Source of the DNA: Akkermansiaceae bacterium
Lineage (GTDB): Bacteria > Verrucomicrobiota > Verrucomicrobiia > Verrucomicrobiales > Akkermansiaceae
NCBI GenBank assembly: GCA_023301765.1
Contig: JALZUC010000001.1
Coordinates: forward strand, 1 to 64,000
Length of the DNA stretch: 64,000 bases
Reading direction: 5' to 3'
This document shows, one piece after another, positions 17,140-27,100 of this stretch (position 1 is the first letter of the stretch; each line of letters begins with the position of its first letter). Below the pieces are notes generated by a model. That model worked only from the letters and a program-made list of their open reading frames with translations, had not been told where the DNA came from and did no database searches. A program made the position numbers and the translations under genes.

Positions 17140-17892
17140 GTGAATACTGCCAAATATAATCAGCCTCGTGGCTACGCACTCTTTGATCTCGATCAGACAT
17201 TAATCCCCTGGGATACTCAGCTGCTGTTTTGTAACTTTATGCTTAAGCGGGTGCCGTGGAGAAGGTGCTACCTCCTGCTACTTATTCCTTTTCTCCCTGT
17301 GGCTAAGATCTTAGGTGCAGAGGGGATGAAGCGAGTTTTTCTTAATTACCTTTGGGGTCTGGATAGAGAAGAGTTAGCAAAGCTGGGGGAAGAATTTGTG
17401 GCTGAGATCATGCCTGATGGATTTTACCCCGAGATGCTCACAGTCCTGGAGGAGCAGAAAGTAACAGGCCGCCTGATGGTGCTCAGCTCAGCTAGTCCAG
17501 ATATCTGGGTGCGACCTATCGCGCAGCGGCTGGGCTTTGACCACTACTTTGCCACAGAGGTGGAGACTAAGGATGGTGTACGCCTATTCCCTGATCTTAA
17601 TGGAGGAAATAACAAGGGGGCTAATAAACTGGTCAAGATGCGGCATATTTTGCCTGAGGGCTTTGATCTAGAAAATGATACCCTACCAAATAGCCATGGT
17701 TTCTCCGATAGTCATGCGGATTTACCCATGCTCAATATCTGTGAGGATGCTAGTATGGTGAACCCTACGGCAGACCTCGCTAAGGTAGGTAATGCAAGAG
17801 GCTGGACGCTTTATACACCAAAACGCCCGACTCAGGGTAAGAGACAGTTTACAATCGCCTGTTTACGTCAAGCACTCGGCATGTGGAAATAG
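17140..17892 (+). CDS. HAD-IB family phosphatase (SerB-like)
   Basis: Motif I is FDLDQTLIPWD, with the nucleophilic Asp about residue 15 from this GTG start. Motif II is VLSSASPDIW, Lys is supplied in the NKGANK region, and motif III is GFSDSHADLPML. A cap domain lies between motifs I and II. This combination is typical of phosphoserine phosphatase-like HAD-IB enzymes; the physiological substrate cannot be told. An ATG at 17065 would add 25 residues without homology, so I prefer GTG 17140. It diverges from ilvC across about 270 bases with no other feature. Confidence 0.85.
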   Translation: MNTAKYNQPRGYALFDLDQTLIPWDTQLLFCNFMLKRVPWRRCYLLLLIPFLPVAKILGAEGMKRVFLNYLWGLDREELAKLGEEFVAEIMPDGFYPEMLTVLEEQKVTGRLMVLSSASPDIWVRPIAQRLGFDHYFATEVETKDGVRLFPDLNGGNNKGANKLVKMRHILPEGFDLENDTLPNSHGFSDSHADLPMLNICEDASMVNPTADLAKVGNARGWTLYTPKRPTQGKRQFTIACLRQALGMWK

Positions 17893-18096
17893 TTTTACCC
17901 CACTTCGAGTTATAGAGAAAGAGTGTGGAACAGCAGAGTAATAAGAAATCAATGTTCTGTAATCATGGCTATTATTACTCTCCGCTATTACATTACTAAT
18001 TTGTAATAGAGCTGAAATAATTAGGTCATATTGAGCTGGTAGTTTCACATCGAAGTCTAGAAAGAAGCTCTTCATCTTAAATAACTATATAACATT

Positions 18097-18666
18097 ATGA
18101 AAAACTCATTTAAAGCCATCATAGCGGCCTGCGTAATTACACCAACCTTACTCACAGCAGAAACAGTGTCAAAAGAAACAGCATTAGTAGGAACACTTCC
18201 AGATACCGGAGTGGAAATCACATTAGACGATATTACAGCAGCCCAGAAAATGTGGGGTGACGCAGTAGTAGCTATCGGTAAGGCCGGTGATAAAGCTCAT
18301 GCAGTGGCAACAGAGGCAGCTAAGGCTGCGTATTCCTTTGAACTTGGAGCTATTCAGTTCAAGCCCACTCTTGCTTCTGTAACGCCATTTCGCCCTGACT
18401 TAGAGGGTACAGTATCTTACTTCGTTGCTGGTAATGATAAGTATAAAGAGGACAAAGGCTTTGCGCTTAAGCCATGGACTAAGGTTCGCTTTGATAATCA
18501 CACTGTAAAAACTTTTGGTAACAAAGCATTGGTCATGGGCCACTACTACTTTACTGACAAGACTGGTAAAGAGACTAAGGTAGAGTATAGTAAAGGATAT
18601 GTAAAAATGAAGGATGGCCGAGTATTACTTTTTCTACAGGACTCATCACTCCCTTATCAGAAGTAA
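18097..18666 (+). CDS. exported NTF2-like protein of unknown function
   Basis: The 189-aa product has a signal peptide (MKNSFKAIIAACVITPTLLTAE). The mature part begins with a helical section (TLDDITAAQKMWGDAVVAIGK) and continues with FKPTLASVTPFRP and SYFVAGND…GFALKPWTKVRF, ending VLLFLQDSSLPYQK. This is a recurrent family of secreted alpha+beta proteins related to SnoaL/NTF2 folds; members are sometimes misnamed phosphoribosyl-AMP cyclohydrolase in databases, but no HisI metal site is visible here. The gene is alone and closed by a strong terminator. Confidence 0.7.
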   Translation: MKNSFKAIIAACVITPTLLTAETVSKETALVGTLPDTGVEITLDDITAAQKMWGDAVVAIGKAGDKAHAVATEAAKAAYSFELGAIQFKPTLASVTPFRPDLEGTVSYFVAGNDKYKEDKGFALKPWTKVRFDNHTVKTFGNKALVMGHYYFTDKTGKETKVEYSKGYVKMKDGRVLLFLQDSSLPYQK

Positions 18667-18697
18667 TTTATTCCTGATTTAAGTTTATTGTATAGAG

Positions 18698-18736
18698 GTG
18701 GGGCTTTGCTAAATTACGCAAAGCCCTACTTTTTTA
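18698..18736 (+). terminator. Rho-independent terminator
   Basis: GTGGGGCTTTGC - TAAATTAC - GCAAAGCCCTAC followed by six T residues, 30 bases after the exported-protein stop. Confidence 0.85.
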
Positions 18737-18874
18737 TAAATACTTTCAACAGCAGAGTAATGTTGTTGAAAGTCATCCTGCCTCTGATGTCTTTATTTAT
18801 AATGATTATCTGAGAGTTTTCCGTATGATATGTTGTTCTACATGTTATCCGTAGTAACTCAATAATTAGCGGCT

Positions 18875-18885
18875 CCCCCCCCCCC
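18875..18885. repeat. C11 homopolymer tract in the leader of the two-component operon
   Basis: Eleven consecutive C residues lie about 33 bases upstream of the response-regulator ATG (18918), between the likely promoter and the AGGAG-type binding site at about 18905. Length changes by slippage could alter promoter spacing or leader structure. Confidence 0.6.
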
Positions 18886-18917
18886 TCTCCCATTCATACT
18901 CCACAGGAGTCACATCA

Positions 18918-19613
18918 ATGAAAGTTCTCATAATTGAAGATGACGTTAAGACTGCAGATTTTATAGCTAAAGGCTTTAAAGAATCTGGCATGGTCGTTGA
19001 TACCGCTCATGAAGGTAATGAGGGGCTTGATTATTTATTACTGAATAATTATGATGCCGCTGTGGTCGATATTATGGTGCCAGGTCTGAGCGGGCTGCAA
19101 ATTGTCCAGACCCTTCGTGAGGAAGGAAACCACACACCCATCCTCATTCTTAGCGCTAAGAGGTCCGTTCCAGAAAGAATAGAGGGACTTCGCTCTGGGG
19201 GTGATGACTATATGGTAAAGCCATTTTCATTTTCAGAACTTGTCATACGGGTGCAGGCATTAGTCAGAAGGTCACAGCAGTCCAGCAGTATCTCTGAGGC
19301 TACTGACTCTAGCACTTTGAAATTTGCCGATTTAGAGTTAGACCTCTGGAAACGAGAGGTGAGGCGTGGTGAGCAGACTGTCGCTCTTCACCAAAAGGAG
19401 TTTACTCTGTTAGAGCATCTTTTAAAAAATAGAGAGCGAGTGATATCAAAAACTTCCATTATTGAGCATGTCTATGAATATGATTTTGATCCACAAACAA
19501 ATGTTGTGGACGTACTAGTGCACCGGCTGCGTTCAAAAATCGACAAAGGTTTTGATACCAAGCTGATACATACCGTTAGAGGGATGGGCTATATACTCAA
19601 GGCAGAAGGGTAA
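18918..19613 (+). CDS. OmpR/PhoB-family response regulator
   Basis: The 231-aa protein has a receiver domain with acidic pocket EDD (residues 7-9), phosphorylatable Asp51 (VVDIMVPGLSG), the switch Ser in LILSAK and Lys in DDYMVKPFSF. A winged-helix DNA-binding domain follows (residues ~130-230; FADLELDLWKREVRRG, LLEHLLKN, VDVLVHRLRSKID). The layout is close to CusR/QseB-type regulators, but the signal is unknown. The start has an AGGAG at a good distance. It is translated just before the sensor kinase (4-base gap), so the pair forms one operon. Confidence 0.95.
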   Translation: MKVLIIEDDVKTADFIAKGFKESGMVVDTAHEGNEGLDYLLLNNYDAAVVDIMVPGLSGLQIVQTLREEGNHTPILILSAKRSVPERIEGLRSGGDDYMVKPFSFSELVIRVQALVRRSQQSSSISEATDSSTLKFADLELDLWKREVRRGEQTVALHQKEFTLLEHLLKNRERVISKTSIIEHVYEYDFDPQTNVVDVLVHRLRSKIDKGFDTKLIHTVRGMGYILKAEG

Positions 19614-19617
19614 GATC

Positions 19618-21018
19618 ATGAATTCGGGAATAAAACAGAGAAAGCTATCCGCCCTTGCGCACTCACCTCCTTTCAAGCTCGCCCTCTACTATGCATTCTG
19701 TTTTAGCCTTCTATGTGTAGCACTATTCTGGGTAGGGAACGTCATTCTCACTAACACTATCCGAGCAAAGCAATTTAAGGCAGTAGAAAATAAAGCGCTA
19801 GAATACAGAGCATGGTTTCAAAAAGGTGATACTGAGCAGCTTAATGCACGGATGAACGAGCAGAGCCTACAGGCAGGCGACATCCTTTTTGTAAGAGTTC
19901 TTGGGGGTGATATGGACTACCTTAACTACACGCCAAATAATACTCAGGAAATGCCCCTAGCAGAGCTCGCTGAATTAAGTCCTGAGGCAGAGGGCAGTGA
20001 GATAATGATAGCAGGCGAAGCGTGGACTCTGGCCTCCGTCCCCATTGAAGGCACCGAGCTTACCCTACAAGCAGGGAAAAACAGTAAAGCCCTGGAAACT
20101 ACGCTCTCTGGTTTTCGCATCAAGGCTATGCTCATCTTTATACCTGGGAGCTTACTCGCACTATTAACGGGAACCTATCTCGCCTACCGCTTTCTCTCCC
20201 CTACTCGGAAAATCATCACAACGATGAACGACATCCTAGAGAGCGGTGACTTATCTAGACGTTCATTACCAGACGCCACAGGTAACGAGCTTAACTCCAT
20301 GATCGAGCTATTTAATGAGCTCCTCAACCGTAATGAAAAGCTTATCACGGTCACACACCAATCCATGGACAACATCGCCCATGACCTTAGAACACCTCTC
20401 AGCAGGATGAAAATGAGCTCGGAAAGAGCCCTAACAAAAGAATCACCTGATAAGGAAACCTATAAGTTCGCCCTTGAGTCCTGTGCTGAAGAAGTAGAAT
20501 ACCTAGAACAGCTGCTAAATATTCTTATGGATGTGGCAGAGGCTGAGTCTGGTGCTATCACTCTCAATAAAAAACCTATAGCTGTATATAAACTGCTTAA
20601 AGGCGTCACTGATTTATACGAATTTGTAGCAGAAGAAAAACAAATCACCCTTCATGTAGAATGCCCAGAGGATCTTATTATCGCCGTTGATCGCGTAAGA
20701 GTATTACAGTCTCTCGCGAACCTGCTCGATAACTCAATTAAATACAGTAGTGCTAAAACTAAAATCAACCTAAAGGCTACAACGGTCAAAGACTGGGTGC
20801 ATATTTCGATAGAGGATCAAGGAATTGGCCTCATGAGTAAGGATATACCACATATCTGGGATCGGCTCTACAGGGCTGATCAAAGCCGGACTGAAAAAGG
20901 AATGGGGCTCGGCCTCAGCCTAGTCAAAGCTATCGTAGAAGCGCATGGCGGAAAAGTCGCTGTGATCAGCACTCCTGAAAAAGGCTCCACATTTAGTATT
21001 TTATTTCCTGCGAAATAA
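19618..21018 (+). CDS. sensor histidine kinase (EnvZ/CusS type)
   Basis: The 466-aa membrane kinase has two transmembrane helices (about residues 21-45 and 170-190) flanking a periplasmic sensor domain of ~120 residues. A HAMP linker follows, then the phosphoacceptor His in AHDLRTPLSRMK (about residue 255) and a complete ATPase domain: N-box NLLDNSIKYS, G1 EDQGIGL, G2 GMGLGLSLVKAIVEAHGG. It should autophosphorylate and pass phosphate to the adjacent regulator. The sensor domain does not reveal the ligand. The porin downstream is behind a terminator and may or may not be a target. Confidence 0.95.
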   Translation: MNSGIKQRKLSALAHSPPFKLALYYAFCFSLLCVALFWVGNVILTNTIRAKQFKAVENKALEYRAWFQKGDTEQLNARMNEQSLQAGDILFVRVLGGDMDYLNYTPNNTQEMPLAELAELSPEAEGSEIMIAGEAWTLASVPIEGTELTLQAGKNSKALETTLSGFRIKAMLIFIPGSLLALLTGTYLAYRFLSPTRKIITTMNDILESGDLSRRSLPDATGNELNSMIELFNELLNRNEKLITVTHQSMDNIAHDLRTPLSRMKMSSERALTKESPDKETYKFALESCAEEVEYLEQLLNILMDVAEAESGAITLNKKPIAVYKLLKGVTDLYEFVAEEKQITLHVECPEDLIIAVDRVRVLQSLANLLDNSIKYSSAKTKINLKATTVKDWVHISIEDQGIGLMSKDIPHIWDRLYRADQSRTEKGMGLGLSLVKAIVEAHGGKVAVISTPEKGSTFSILFPAK

Positions 21019-21107
21019 AGCCCTCTCATGTGACCCAAATTATAGCTGACACTAGAAAGCCTTACAGAACGCTCAGTTAGTCAAAAAAGGAGGGAAAGGT
21101 CAAAATT

Positions 21108-21217
21108 GCAGGTTCTGTTTATACTTCAATCACCAGTAAAGTGACCTGCACAGCTATATAAACACTACAAACAGACCGATCTTACAGACCGCGCTCCTAT
21201 CTGGAGCGCGGTTTTTT
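21108..21217 (+). ncRNA. Possible small RNA or structured leader ending in a terminator
   Basis: Between the kinase stop and the porin start there are two foldable stems: GCAGGT (21108-21113) with ACCTGC (21144-21149), containing an inner ACTT/AAGT pairing, and CCGCGCTCC/GGAGCGCGG (21189-21211). The second is followed by six T residues, a textbook terminator. The terminator is 170 bases beyond the kinase gene, farther than usual, so it could end a short independent transcript or act as an attenuator before the porin. No open frame explains the segment. Confidence 0.3.
21189..21217 (+). terminator. Rho-independent terminator between kinase and porin genes
   Basis: Perfect nine-base stem CCGCGCTCC/GGAGCGCGG with a five-base loop, then TTTTTT. 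Confidence 0.9.
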
Positions 21218-21379
21218 ACTTGCCCCCTGACACCTTGTCTTGCTAGACCGCCGCCTCCACTGTGACAAAATCGCTACGCAAAGCCTCTCTGAAAAGTGGT
21301 AATGATGTGATTAATTCCCCTCGCAATCCAACAGAAACCGAGCTTGCAACCTAAAAACTCAGTGAAACAACACTCTATT

Positions 21380-22600
21380 ATGACCAAACAACTAAAACTA
21401 AAAGCTGCATCTACAGCCGCAGTTCTAATTACTGCTCTTCCAGCATTAGCTGGATCACCTGCGCAAGAAGTCGTAGCTAAATCACACTGCAATGGGGACT
21501 GGTGCTCTGGCCTTAAAGGTATCGGAAATCTATACTCTAATGACGATGCTAAATTCATCCAGAAGGTCAAACTCTTTGGCCGTCTACACGCACAATATGC
21601 ATACACCGATGGTGAAGATGTAAATGGTGATGACTTTAGTGAAGGTTTTGATGACCTGCGTCGTCTCCGTTTAGGTGCGGAAGTCAAATTTCTCAACCAC
21701 TTTATACTCATGGGCCGTGCTAACTTCGCAACTGATGATGCACGTAGTGGTGATGGCAGAACCCTAGGCTTCCAAGACTGGGATGAGCTAAAGCTTACCT
21801 ACACTAGAAAAAACATGCTTGGCTTCGACCAAGTATCCGCATCATACGGCCGCCACAAGGTAGGCGTAGGAGCAGAGGCTCGTGAATCATCCAAAAAGCT
21901 CAGAACTGTCGAGCGGACAGCTATTTCCAACAAGGTGTTTGATAACCGTTACACAGGTATTTTACTTAATGCCAAAAAAGGTGATTGGTCAGGTACTGCA
22001 GGCTACCTCAGCCTAGATGAAACTGATGCTATTGGAAACTTTGACCATGGTAACGCCTTCTACCTACTCTCTGAGCATAAGCTAGCTACCGGCAACCTCT
22101 CCTTTGACTTCTTCTATAACCTTGATGCCGATGGCACAGATGGTGATGAAGTATTTGTAGGCTATGAGTGGGCCGCCACTGCTGCATATCTCACAACAGT
22201 TGGTAGCTGGAACCTAGACACACAAATTGTCTTTGGTGATAATGGCGGCGCTGACTACCAGGGCTCTGATAGCCGCACTGGTAATTTCTGGGGTGTAATC
22301 ATTGAGCCTTCTAAGTTCATCATTGAGGACAAACTTGAATTTGTAGCTCGCTACTCCTACCAAGGATCTGAGGAGGATGAAGGTATCCGTAGTAACAGCC
22401 GTTATGCACGTGGCGACCATGGTGGCAATGTCAATGGTGGCCGTGGTGACTCCCACCACAGTATTTATGCTGGCCTAAACTACCACTTCTGTGGTCATAA
22501 CTCCAAGCTCCTTGTGGGTGTAGAGTATGAAGATCTGGACACACCAAATGGTGACGTAGAAGCTACCACACTATGGTCAGCCTACCGCATCCACTTCTAA
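21380..22600 (+). CDS. outer-membrane porin, phosphate-selective OprO/P type
   Basis: From the ATG at 21380 the 406-aa protein has a signal peptide (MTKQLKLKAASTAAVLITALPALAGS); the longer frame from 21344 would bury it. The mature protein is a beta barrel: KVKLFGRLHAQYAY, then DDLRRLRLGAEVKFLNHFILMGRANF (the usual 'RRxRLGxxG' strand of this family), alternating aromatic strands, and a C-terminal aromatic end (SAYRIHF) for barrel assembly. A charged His/Gly/Asn-rich loop lies near residue 345. It likely passes anions or small solutes; phosphate selectivity is only a family name. Confidence 0.85.
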   Translation: MTKQLKLKAASTAAVLITALPALAGSPAQEVVAKSHCNGDWCSGLKGIGNLYSNDDAKFIQKVKLFGRLHAQYAYTDGEDVNGDDFSEGFDDLRRLRLGAEVKFLNHFILMGRANFATDDARSGDGRTLGFQDWDELKLTYTRKNMLGFDQVSASYGRHKVGVGAEARESSKKLRTVERTAISNKVFDNRYTGILLNAKKGDWSGTAGYLSLDETDAIGNFDHGNAFYLLSEHKLATGNLSFDFFYNLDADGTDGDEVFVGYEWAATAAYLTTVGSWNLDTQIVFGDNGGADYQGSDSRTGNFWGVIIEPSKFIIEDKLEFVARYSYQGSEEDEGIRSNSRYARGDHGGNVNGGRGDSHHSIYAGLNYHFCGHNSKLLVGVEYEDLDTPNGDVEATTLWSAYRIHF

Positions 22601-22640
22601 TACCTAGTTTCTCATCATTCTAATTGCTAGAATCATATAG

Positions 22641-22672
22641 TAGGTGCGGTCGAAAGGCCGCACCTATTTTTT
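22641..22672 (+). terminator. Rho-independent terminator of the porin gene
   Basis: TAGGTGCGG - TCGAAAGG - CCGCACCTA stem followed by six T residues, 41 bases after the stop. A C10 tract (22675-22684) follows at once. Confidence 0.9.
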
Positions 22673-22674
22673 GT

Positions 22675-22684
22675 CCCCCCCCCC
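22675..22684. repeat. C10 homopolymer tract
   Basis: Ten consecutive C residues between the porin terminator and the convergent end of queG. It is outside any coding region. Confidence 0.5.
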
Positions 22685-22728
22685 ACCGTAAGCTCAAAGT
22701 AACTGAAGCTGGGGGTATGTCACGCTGA

Positions 22729-23757
22729 CTACATCCGATCTTTAATCTCAGCCACCGCCCACGTAGCGTGCTCTGAGATTAAAGCATCCTGATCACCTGC
22801 CGCACGCTCTAGTGCAGGTAGATCTTTTATAGTCCCCACATTCCCCAGTGCCACACAGACATTTCTCAGAAAACGGTTTCGTTTGATCCTCTTGATCGGA
22901 GACTTCGCAAAGAGGACACGAAAACCATCGTCATCAAGCTCCAGAAAATCACGCAATTGCTTTTGAAAAACTGACTGCCGCGCATGAAACTTCGTCTCTC
23001 GGCTAATTTTAGCAAAGCGATTCCACGGGCAGACATCAAGGCAGGTATCACAGCCGTATATACGATCCCCTATCTGCTTTCTAAACTCCATAGGAATAGG
23101 CCCATGGTTTTCAATTGTGAGATAGGACACACAGCGCCGTGCATCCACTCTATGTGGCTCTGTAATAGCATCAGTGGGGCAGGCATCTATACACCGTGTA
23201 CACTTACCACAGTGATCACCAAATGGTTGATCCGGCGGTAGATCCAAGGTGGTGATAAGCTCCGCTAAAAAGAACCATGTCCCCATTTCCTTATGAATCT
23301 GCACGCAAGACTTTCCACTCCAGCCAAGGCCAGCATCCGTAGCAAAGTCTCGCTCTAACACCGGTCCGGTATCGGTATAAAATCTCTGCACGCCTCCCAT
23401 TTCCTCCAGCGCTAAATTCAAGTCCTTAAGTTTAGCATCTATAATATCATGGTAATCATCATTCCACGCGTAGCGCGCAATGCGGTAGTCCACATCAGGG
23501 TCTTCATCCCCAGGGAAATAGTTTAATGCTAGGCTGATTACTGAGCACGCACCCGGCACCACCTCTGCTGGGTTTACACGCCGATCTATATTTTTCTCCA
23601 TCCATGCCATTTCGCCGGCACATCCGTCAGCGAGCCACTGTTTATATTCTGCAGCATGGGTAGCTTCACGCGCCCGTGCGATACGGCAGTCGTCAAAGCC
23701 CAGCTCACGCGCGATACGCACGATATTTGCTTTAGCAATCTGAACATCCGGAATCAT
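22729..23757 (-). CDS. queG: epoxyqueuosine reductase
   Basis: The 342-aa enzyme reduces epoxyqueuosine to queuosine in tRNA, the last step of Q synthesis, using cobalamin and two [4Fe-4S] clusters. The cluster ligands are seen in CGKCTRCIDACPTDA and CDTCLDVCPWN. The catalytic-domain motifs RFYTDTGPVLERDFA and GLGWSGKSC are present. The C-terminus (ALERAAGDQDALISEHATWAV) is the HEAT-like repeat part. I place the start at ATG 23757, which overlaps the TGA of the upstream membrane-protein gene as ATGA; a longer frame to 23814 is overlap only. Confidence 0.95.
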   Translation of the reverse strand: MIPDVQIAKANIVRIARELGFDDCRIARAREATHAAEYKQWLADGCAGEMAWMEKNIDRRVNPAEVVPGACSVISLALNYFPGDEDPDVDYRIARYAWNDDYHDIIDAKLKDLNLALEEMGGVQRFYTDTGPVLERDFATDAGLGWSGKSCVQIHKEMGTWFFLAELITTLDLPPDQPFGDHCGKCTRCIDACPTDAITEPHRVDARRCVSYLTIENHGPIPMEFRKQIGDRIYGCDTCLDVCPWNRFAKISRETKFHARQSVFQKQLRDFLELDDDGFRVLFAKSPIKRIKRNRFLRNVCVALGNVGTIKDLPALERAAGDQDALISEHATWAVAEIKDRM

Positions 23758-24119
23758 AACTTTGTAGATTGATCTTTGGGAGCCTTCATCAGCCATGCAA
23801 GTAGTAACATCCATATCACCACCACGAGAAGACCACCTGTTTCATTACCAGATGGGTTCTCTGGATTATAGAGAATGGTCTTCGTCCACTCAATACCCTG
23901 CACCCTCACAATGGCTGCCGTCAGAGCTACCACAGCCATAGCGATATAAATAGTAATTGGGAGTCGTCTAAAAAAACTCGCTATCGAAATCAGCGCACAC
24001 AGCCCATAGCCCCCCACCCAGAGATACCACTTATCAGTGTGGTATTGATCTAAGTCATTCAGCTGCCAGTAGGTAAACAGGCAGAACAAAAGCCCCATAA
24101 ACAGAGAGACGTAACGCAT
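23754..24119 (-). CDS. TMEM220-family membrane protein
   Basis: From ATG 24119 the 121-aa protein has four hydrophobic helices and the conserved TMEM220 marks: FTYWQLNDLDQY after helix 1, and NPSGNETGGLLVVVIWML near the end. The function of the family is unknown. It is translationally coupled to queG (ATGA overlap), though the same pairing may reflect only operon packing. Confidence 0.75.
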   Translation of the reverse strand: MRYVSLFMGLLFCLFTYWQLNDLDQYHTDKWYLWVGGYGLCALISIASFFRRLPITIYIAMAVVALTAAIVRVQGIEWTKTILYNPENPSGNETGGLLVVVIWMLLLAWLMKAPKDQSTKL

Positions 24120-24182
24120 ACCCAGAGCATGCACGAATCCTTAGATTTGTCCAGATTCTCAAAGTTTCGTCAGCAGCAACTT

Positions 24183-27100
24183 TTAATTTAGTAAACCCTC
24201 CAACATCGTTTCTATTTTCTTCTCAGAAACTTTTACTCGCCTCGGCTGGCTGGGGGCGAACTCGGTGACACGCCACTCCATAAGTAGCCAGCCGCACTGC
24301 CAGAGTGAGACATTAGAGGGATCTTTCATCCAGGCAGTATGCCATGGCTGCCACAGGCGTGAGACACGCTCTCGCTTTTCATCATCCTTTACCAGAGGCA
24401 GGCTTTCTAGGCGCTTTAGCCGCTCTTCCATCGCTTGGAAATAGCGGCCATATTCTACCATTCGTGAGTATCCTGCACGCCAGACAAAGCCTGCACCTAG
24501 TAACCAGCTAATCTCCTCTGCTAAATCACTGGCTACGATGTGGAGGTGGCGATCTTTACCATTATTTTCTATCCAGTTAGAAATAGCTCGGTAAGAACTG
24601 AGCATCTCCTCGAATCCAAGGCAGACTTTTTCAGAGTAATTAAAAAGCTCTCCTTTTCCACGGTTTACCGCCTTGGTAAAAGCCGCCTCATCTCTGGGTA
24701 TAAGTTTCCCTAGGGCTCCCTCATGCGCTACACGGAGGAGATCTTTTACCAGCTCCCCCTTACCGGAGTCCATCATGGGGAGCATAACCTTGCCCATCAT
24801 ACCAAGCGGAAGTTTACGGCGCACATAGTCCGTTTGCTCAGGCTCAATAATCTGGAAGAGCCGCACACTACCAGCGCGGTGGCTCTCGTCCGCCTCCACC
24901 TCATTAAGATAAGCGCGCATCCCCACGGTTTTCTTTTCATCCACAAGAGCTGGGAATACACCATCATCGGTGACTTTAGGGATCTCTCCAAAGCTCCAGC
25001 TCTCTCCGCCAGTCATCTCCCATTGCTCATTAACATGAAGCTCTAGGCGATCACGCATCAGACCTGTTAGATCATGACGCAGATCCGCTATATCATTACC
25101 AAAGGCTATCTCCTCATCGTTATCACTCCAAATACGGATCTTTGCTCGGTAGCCGTCCGGTAGTCGTGATTCATCAAACATACCTACCTCAATACCGTGG
25201 CCAGTGCGTTTACTCAGAAAGGCGGCAAGCTCTGTGAGTAGATCACGCGCAGGCACCCAGCCCTGCCACTCCTCAAGGAATGCAGTGGTCACGTCACGTG
25301 CAGGTGAGCACGCCTGGCGCTGACTTTTTGGTAGCGAGCGGATAAGTAGATAGACCCTCTCCTCCAGTAGCCCTGGCACTACCCACGATGTTAGGAAGTC
25401 TGGAAAATGCGTTACATCCTCTAGGCTAAGTTCAATCACTAGACCATCATCACGTTCACCCGGAGTATCATTATAACTTACGTGGTAGCCTATCTCACCG
25501 TGCCAGAGGAGGTCTGGGAAATCATTGAGATCATCTATTTCACCCCATACACAGTCCTCCACCGTAAGCATGATCTGCTCTTCATTATCTCCAGTGCTAC
25601 GCCACTTCTGAAATGCCTTAGCCGTGCAAATCTCTTTAGGAATCCGCTCTAGGAAAAAATCATACACCGCCTCGTCAGACCATAGCCCCCCACTGCGGCG
25701 CAGCTTATGCTCTGCCTCTTCCACCTCTGCTTTCACCTCATCGAGGCGCGTCATAAACTTACCTTTTGTCCGTAGACCAGACTCAAGAATAGCCTCTCGG
25801 ATAAATACCTCATGCGCCTCTCTAGGGTTTACTCTGCCGTAGAAAATATTCCGCCCATCCACGAGGGTAAGGCCACCGCAGAGCACAGTTTCCTTACCAT
25901 ACACAGCACCCTGTTTCTCATCCCAGTATGGCGAATGGTAGCGTCTGTGGCAGAGGTGTGGCACCACTTCTTCCAGCCACCTAACATCTAACAAAGCCAC
26001 CTTACGTGCAAATACTCGGCTAGTCTCCACCAGCTCATAAGCCAGCAGCCACTCGTGGCGCTTTTTTCCAAATAATCCAGAGCCAGGAAATACTGAGAAC
26101 TCTCGCCCCCCGGTGCTGCGGTAGTGACGCTTCTCCTTACTCCAGAAGCCAAACTGCTTAGGTATACCAGCAAGCAGGGCCTTATGCATCTCCGCCTCAT
26201 CCCCCCACTGGCTTCGCTCCGTGGGTAAAGGCGCTGTTTTTACCTTTAACGTATCACGCACTAGGCGTCCCAGCTCATTCACTATCTGATCCCACTCCAT
26301 CACACGGCGATAGCTGATAAAGTTCTGCTTACAGAACTTCCGTAGTTGATTACGCTTAAAGTGCCGTTTTTCACGGAAGGCATTTACAGCAGACCATATA
26401 TGCAGAATTGTTAGGAAGTCAGACTCTTCATCATTAAATTTTAAATGTGCCTTATCCGCCTCCGCTTGTTTCTCCTGCGGGCGCTCGCGCACATCCATGA
26501 CACTCATACCACCCACCATCACCAGCACGGCATTAAGAACTTTACGTTCATTTGCCTCAATGAGCATACGCCCTAGCCGCGGGTCTAAGGGTAGTCTTGC
26601 CAGCTGATGTCCCACCCTTGTTAGATCACCCTCTTTCTCCATGGCTCCCACTTCCTCTAGTGTGCGGTGCCCTTCGCTAATTGCCTTTGCTGATGGTGGA
26701 CTGAGAAAGGGAAACTCTCTGACATCCGGAAGCTTAAGAGACTTCATACGCAAGATCACACCAGCTAAGGAACTCCGGCGAATTTCAGGATCTGTGTACT
26801 CATCCGCAGCATCCAGTGTCTCCTCATCATAGAGCCTTACGCAGATACCCTCCTGCACCCGACCACAGCGTCCTCTACGCTGACGCGCGCTGGCCTGACT
26901 AATCTGCTCAATCTGAAGGCGCTGGATCTGCCGCGCTGGATTCCACCTACTCACGCGTGCCTGCCCGCTATCGATTACATAAACAATACCGGGAATGGTC
27001 ACTGAGGTTTCCGCTACGTTCGTAGCTAGAACTACGCGTCTGTTAGCCCCTCCGGTATCAAAGACTCGCTGCTGCTCATCTAAACCTAGCCGAGCAAAAA

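Noticed and set aside
17863-18075. 70-aa minus-strand frame between the HAD and exported-protein genes
   Set aside because: It overlaps the 3' end of the HAD gene on the other strand, has no binding site and no recognisable domain.
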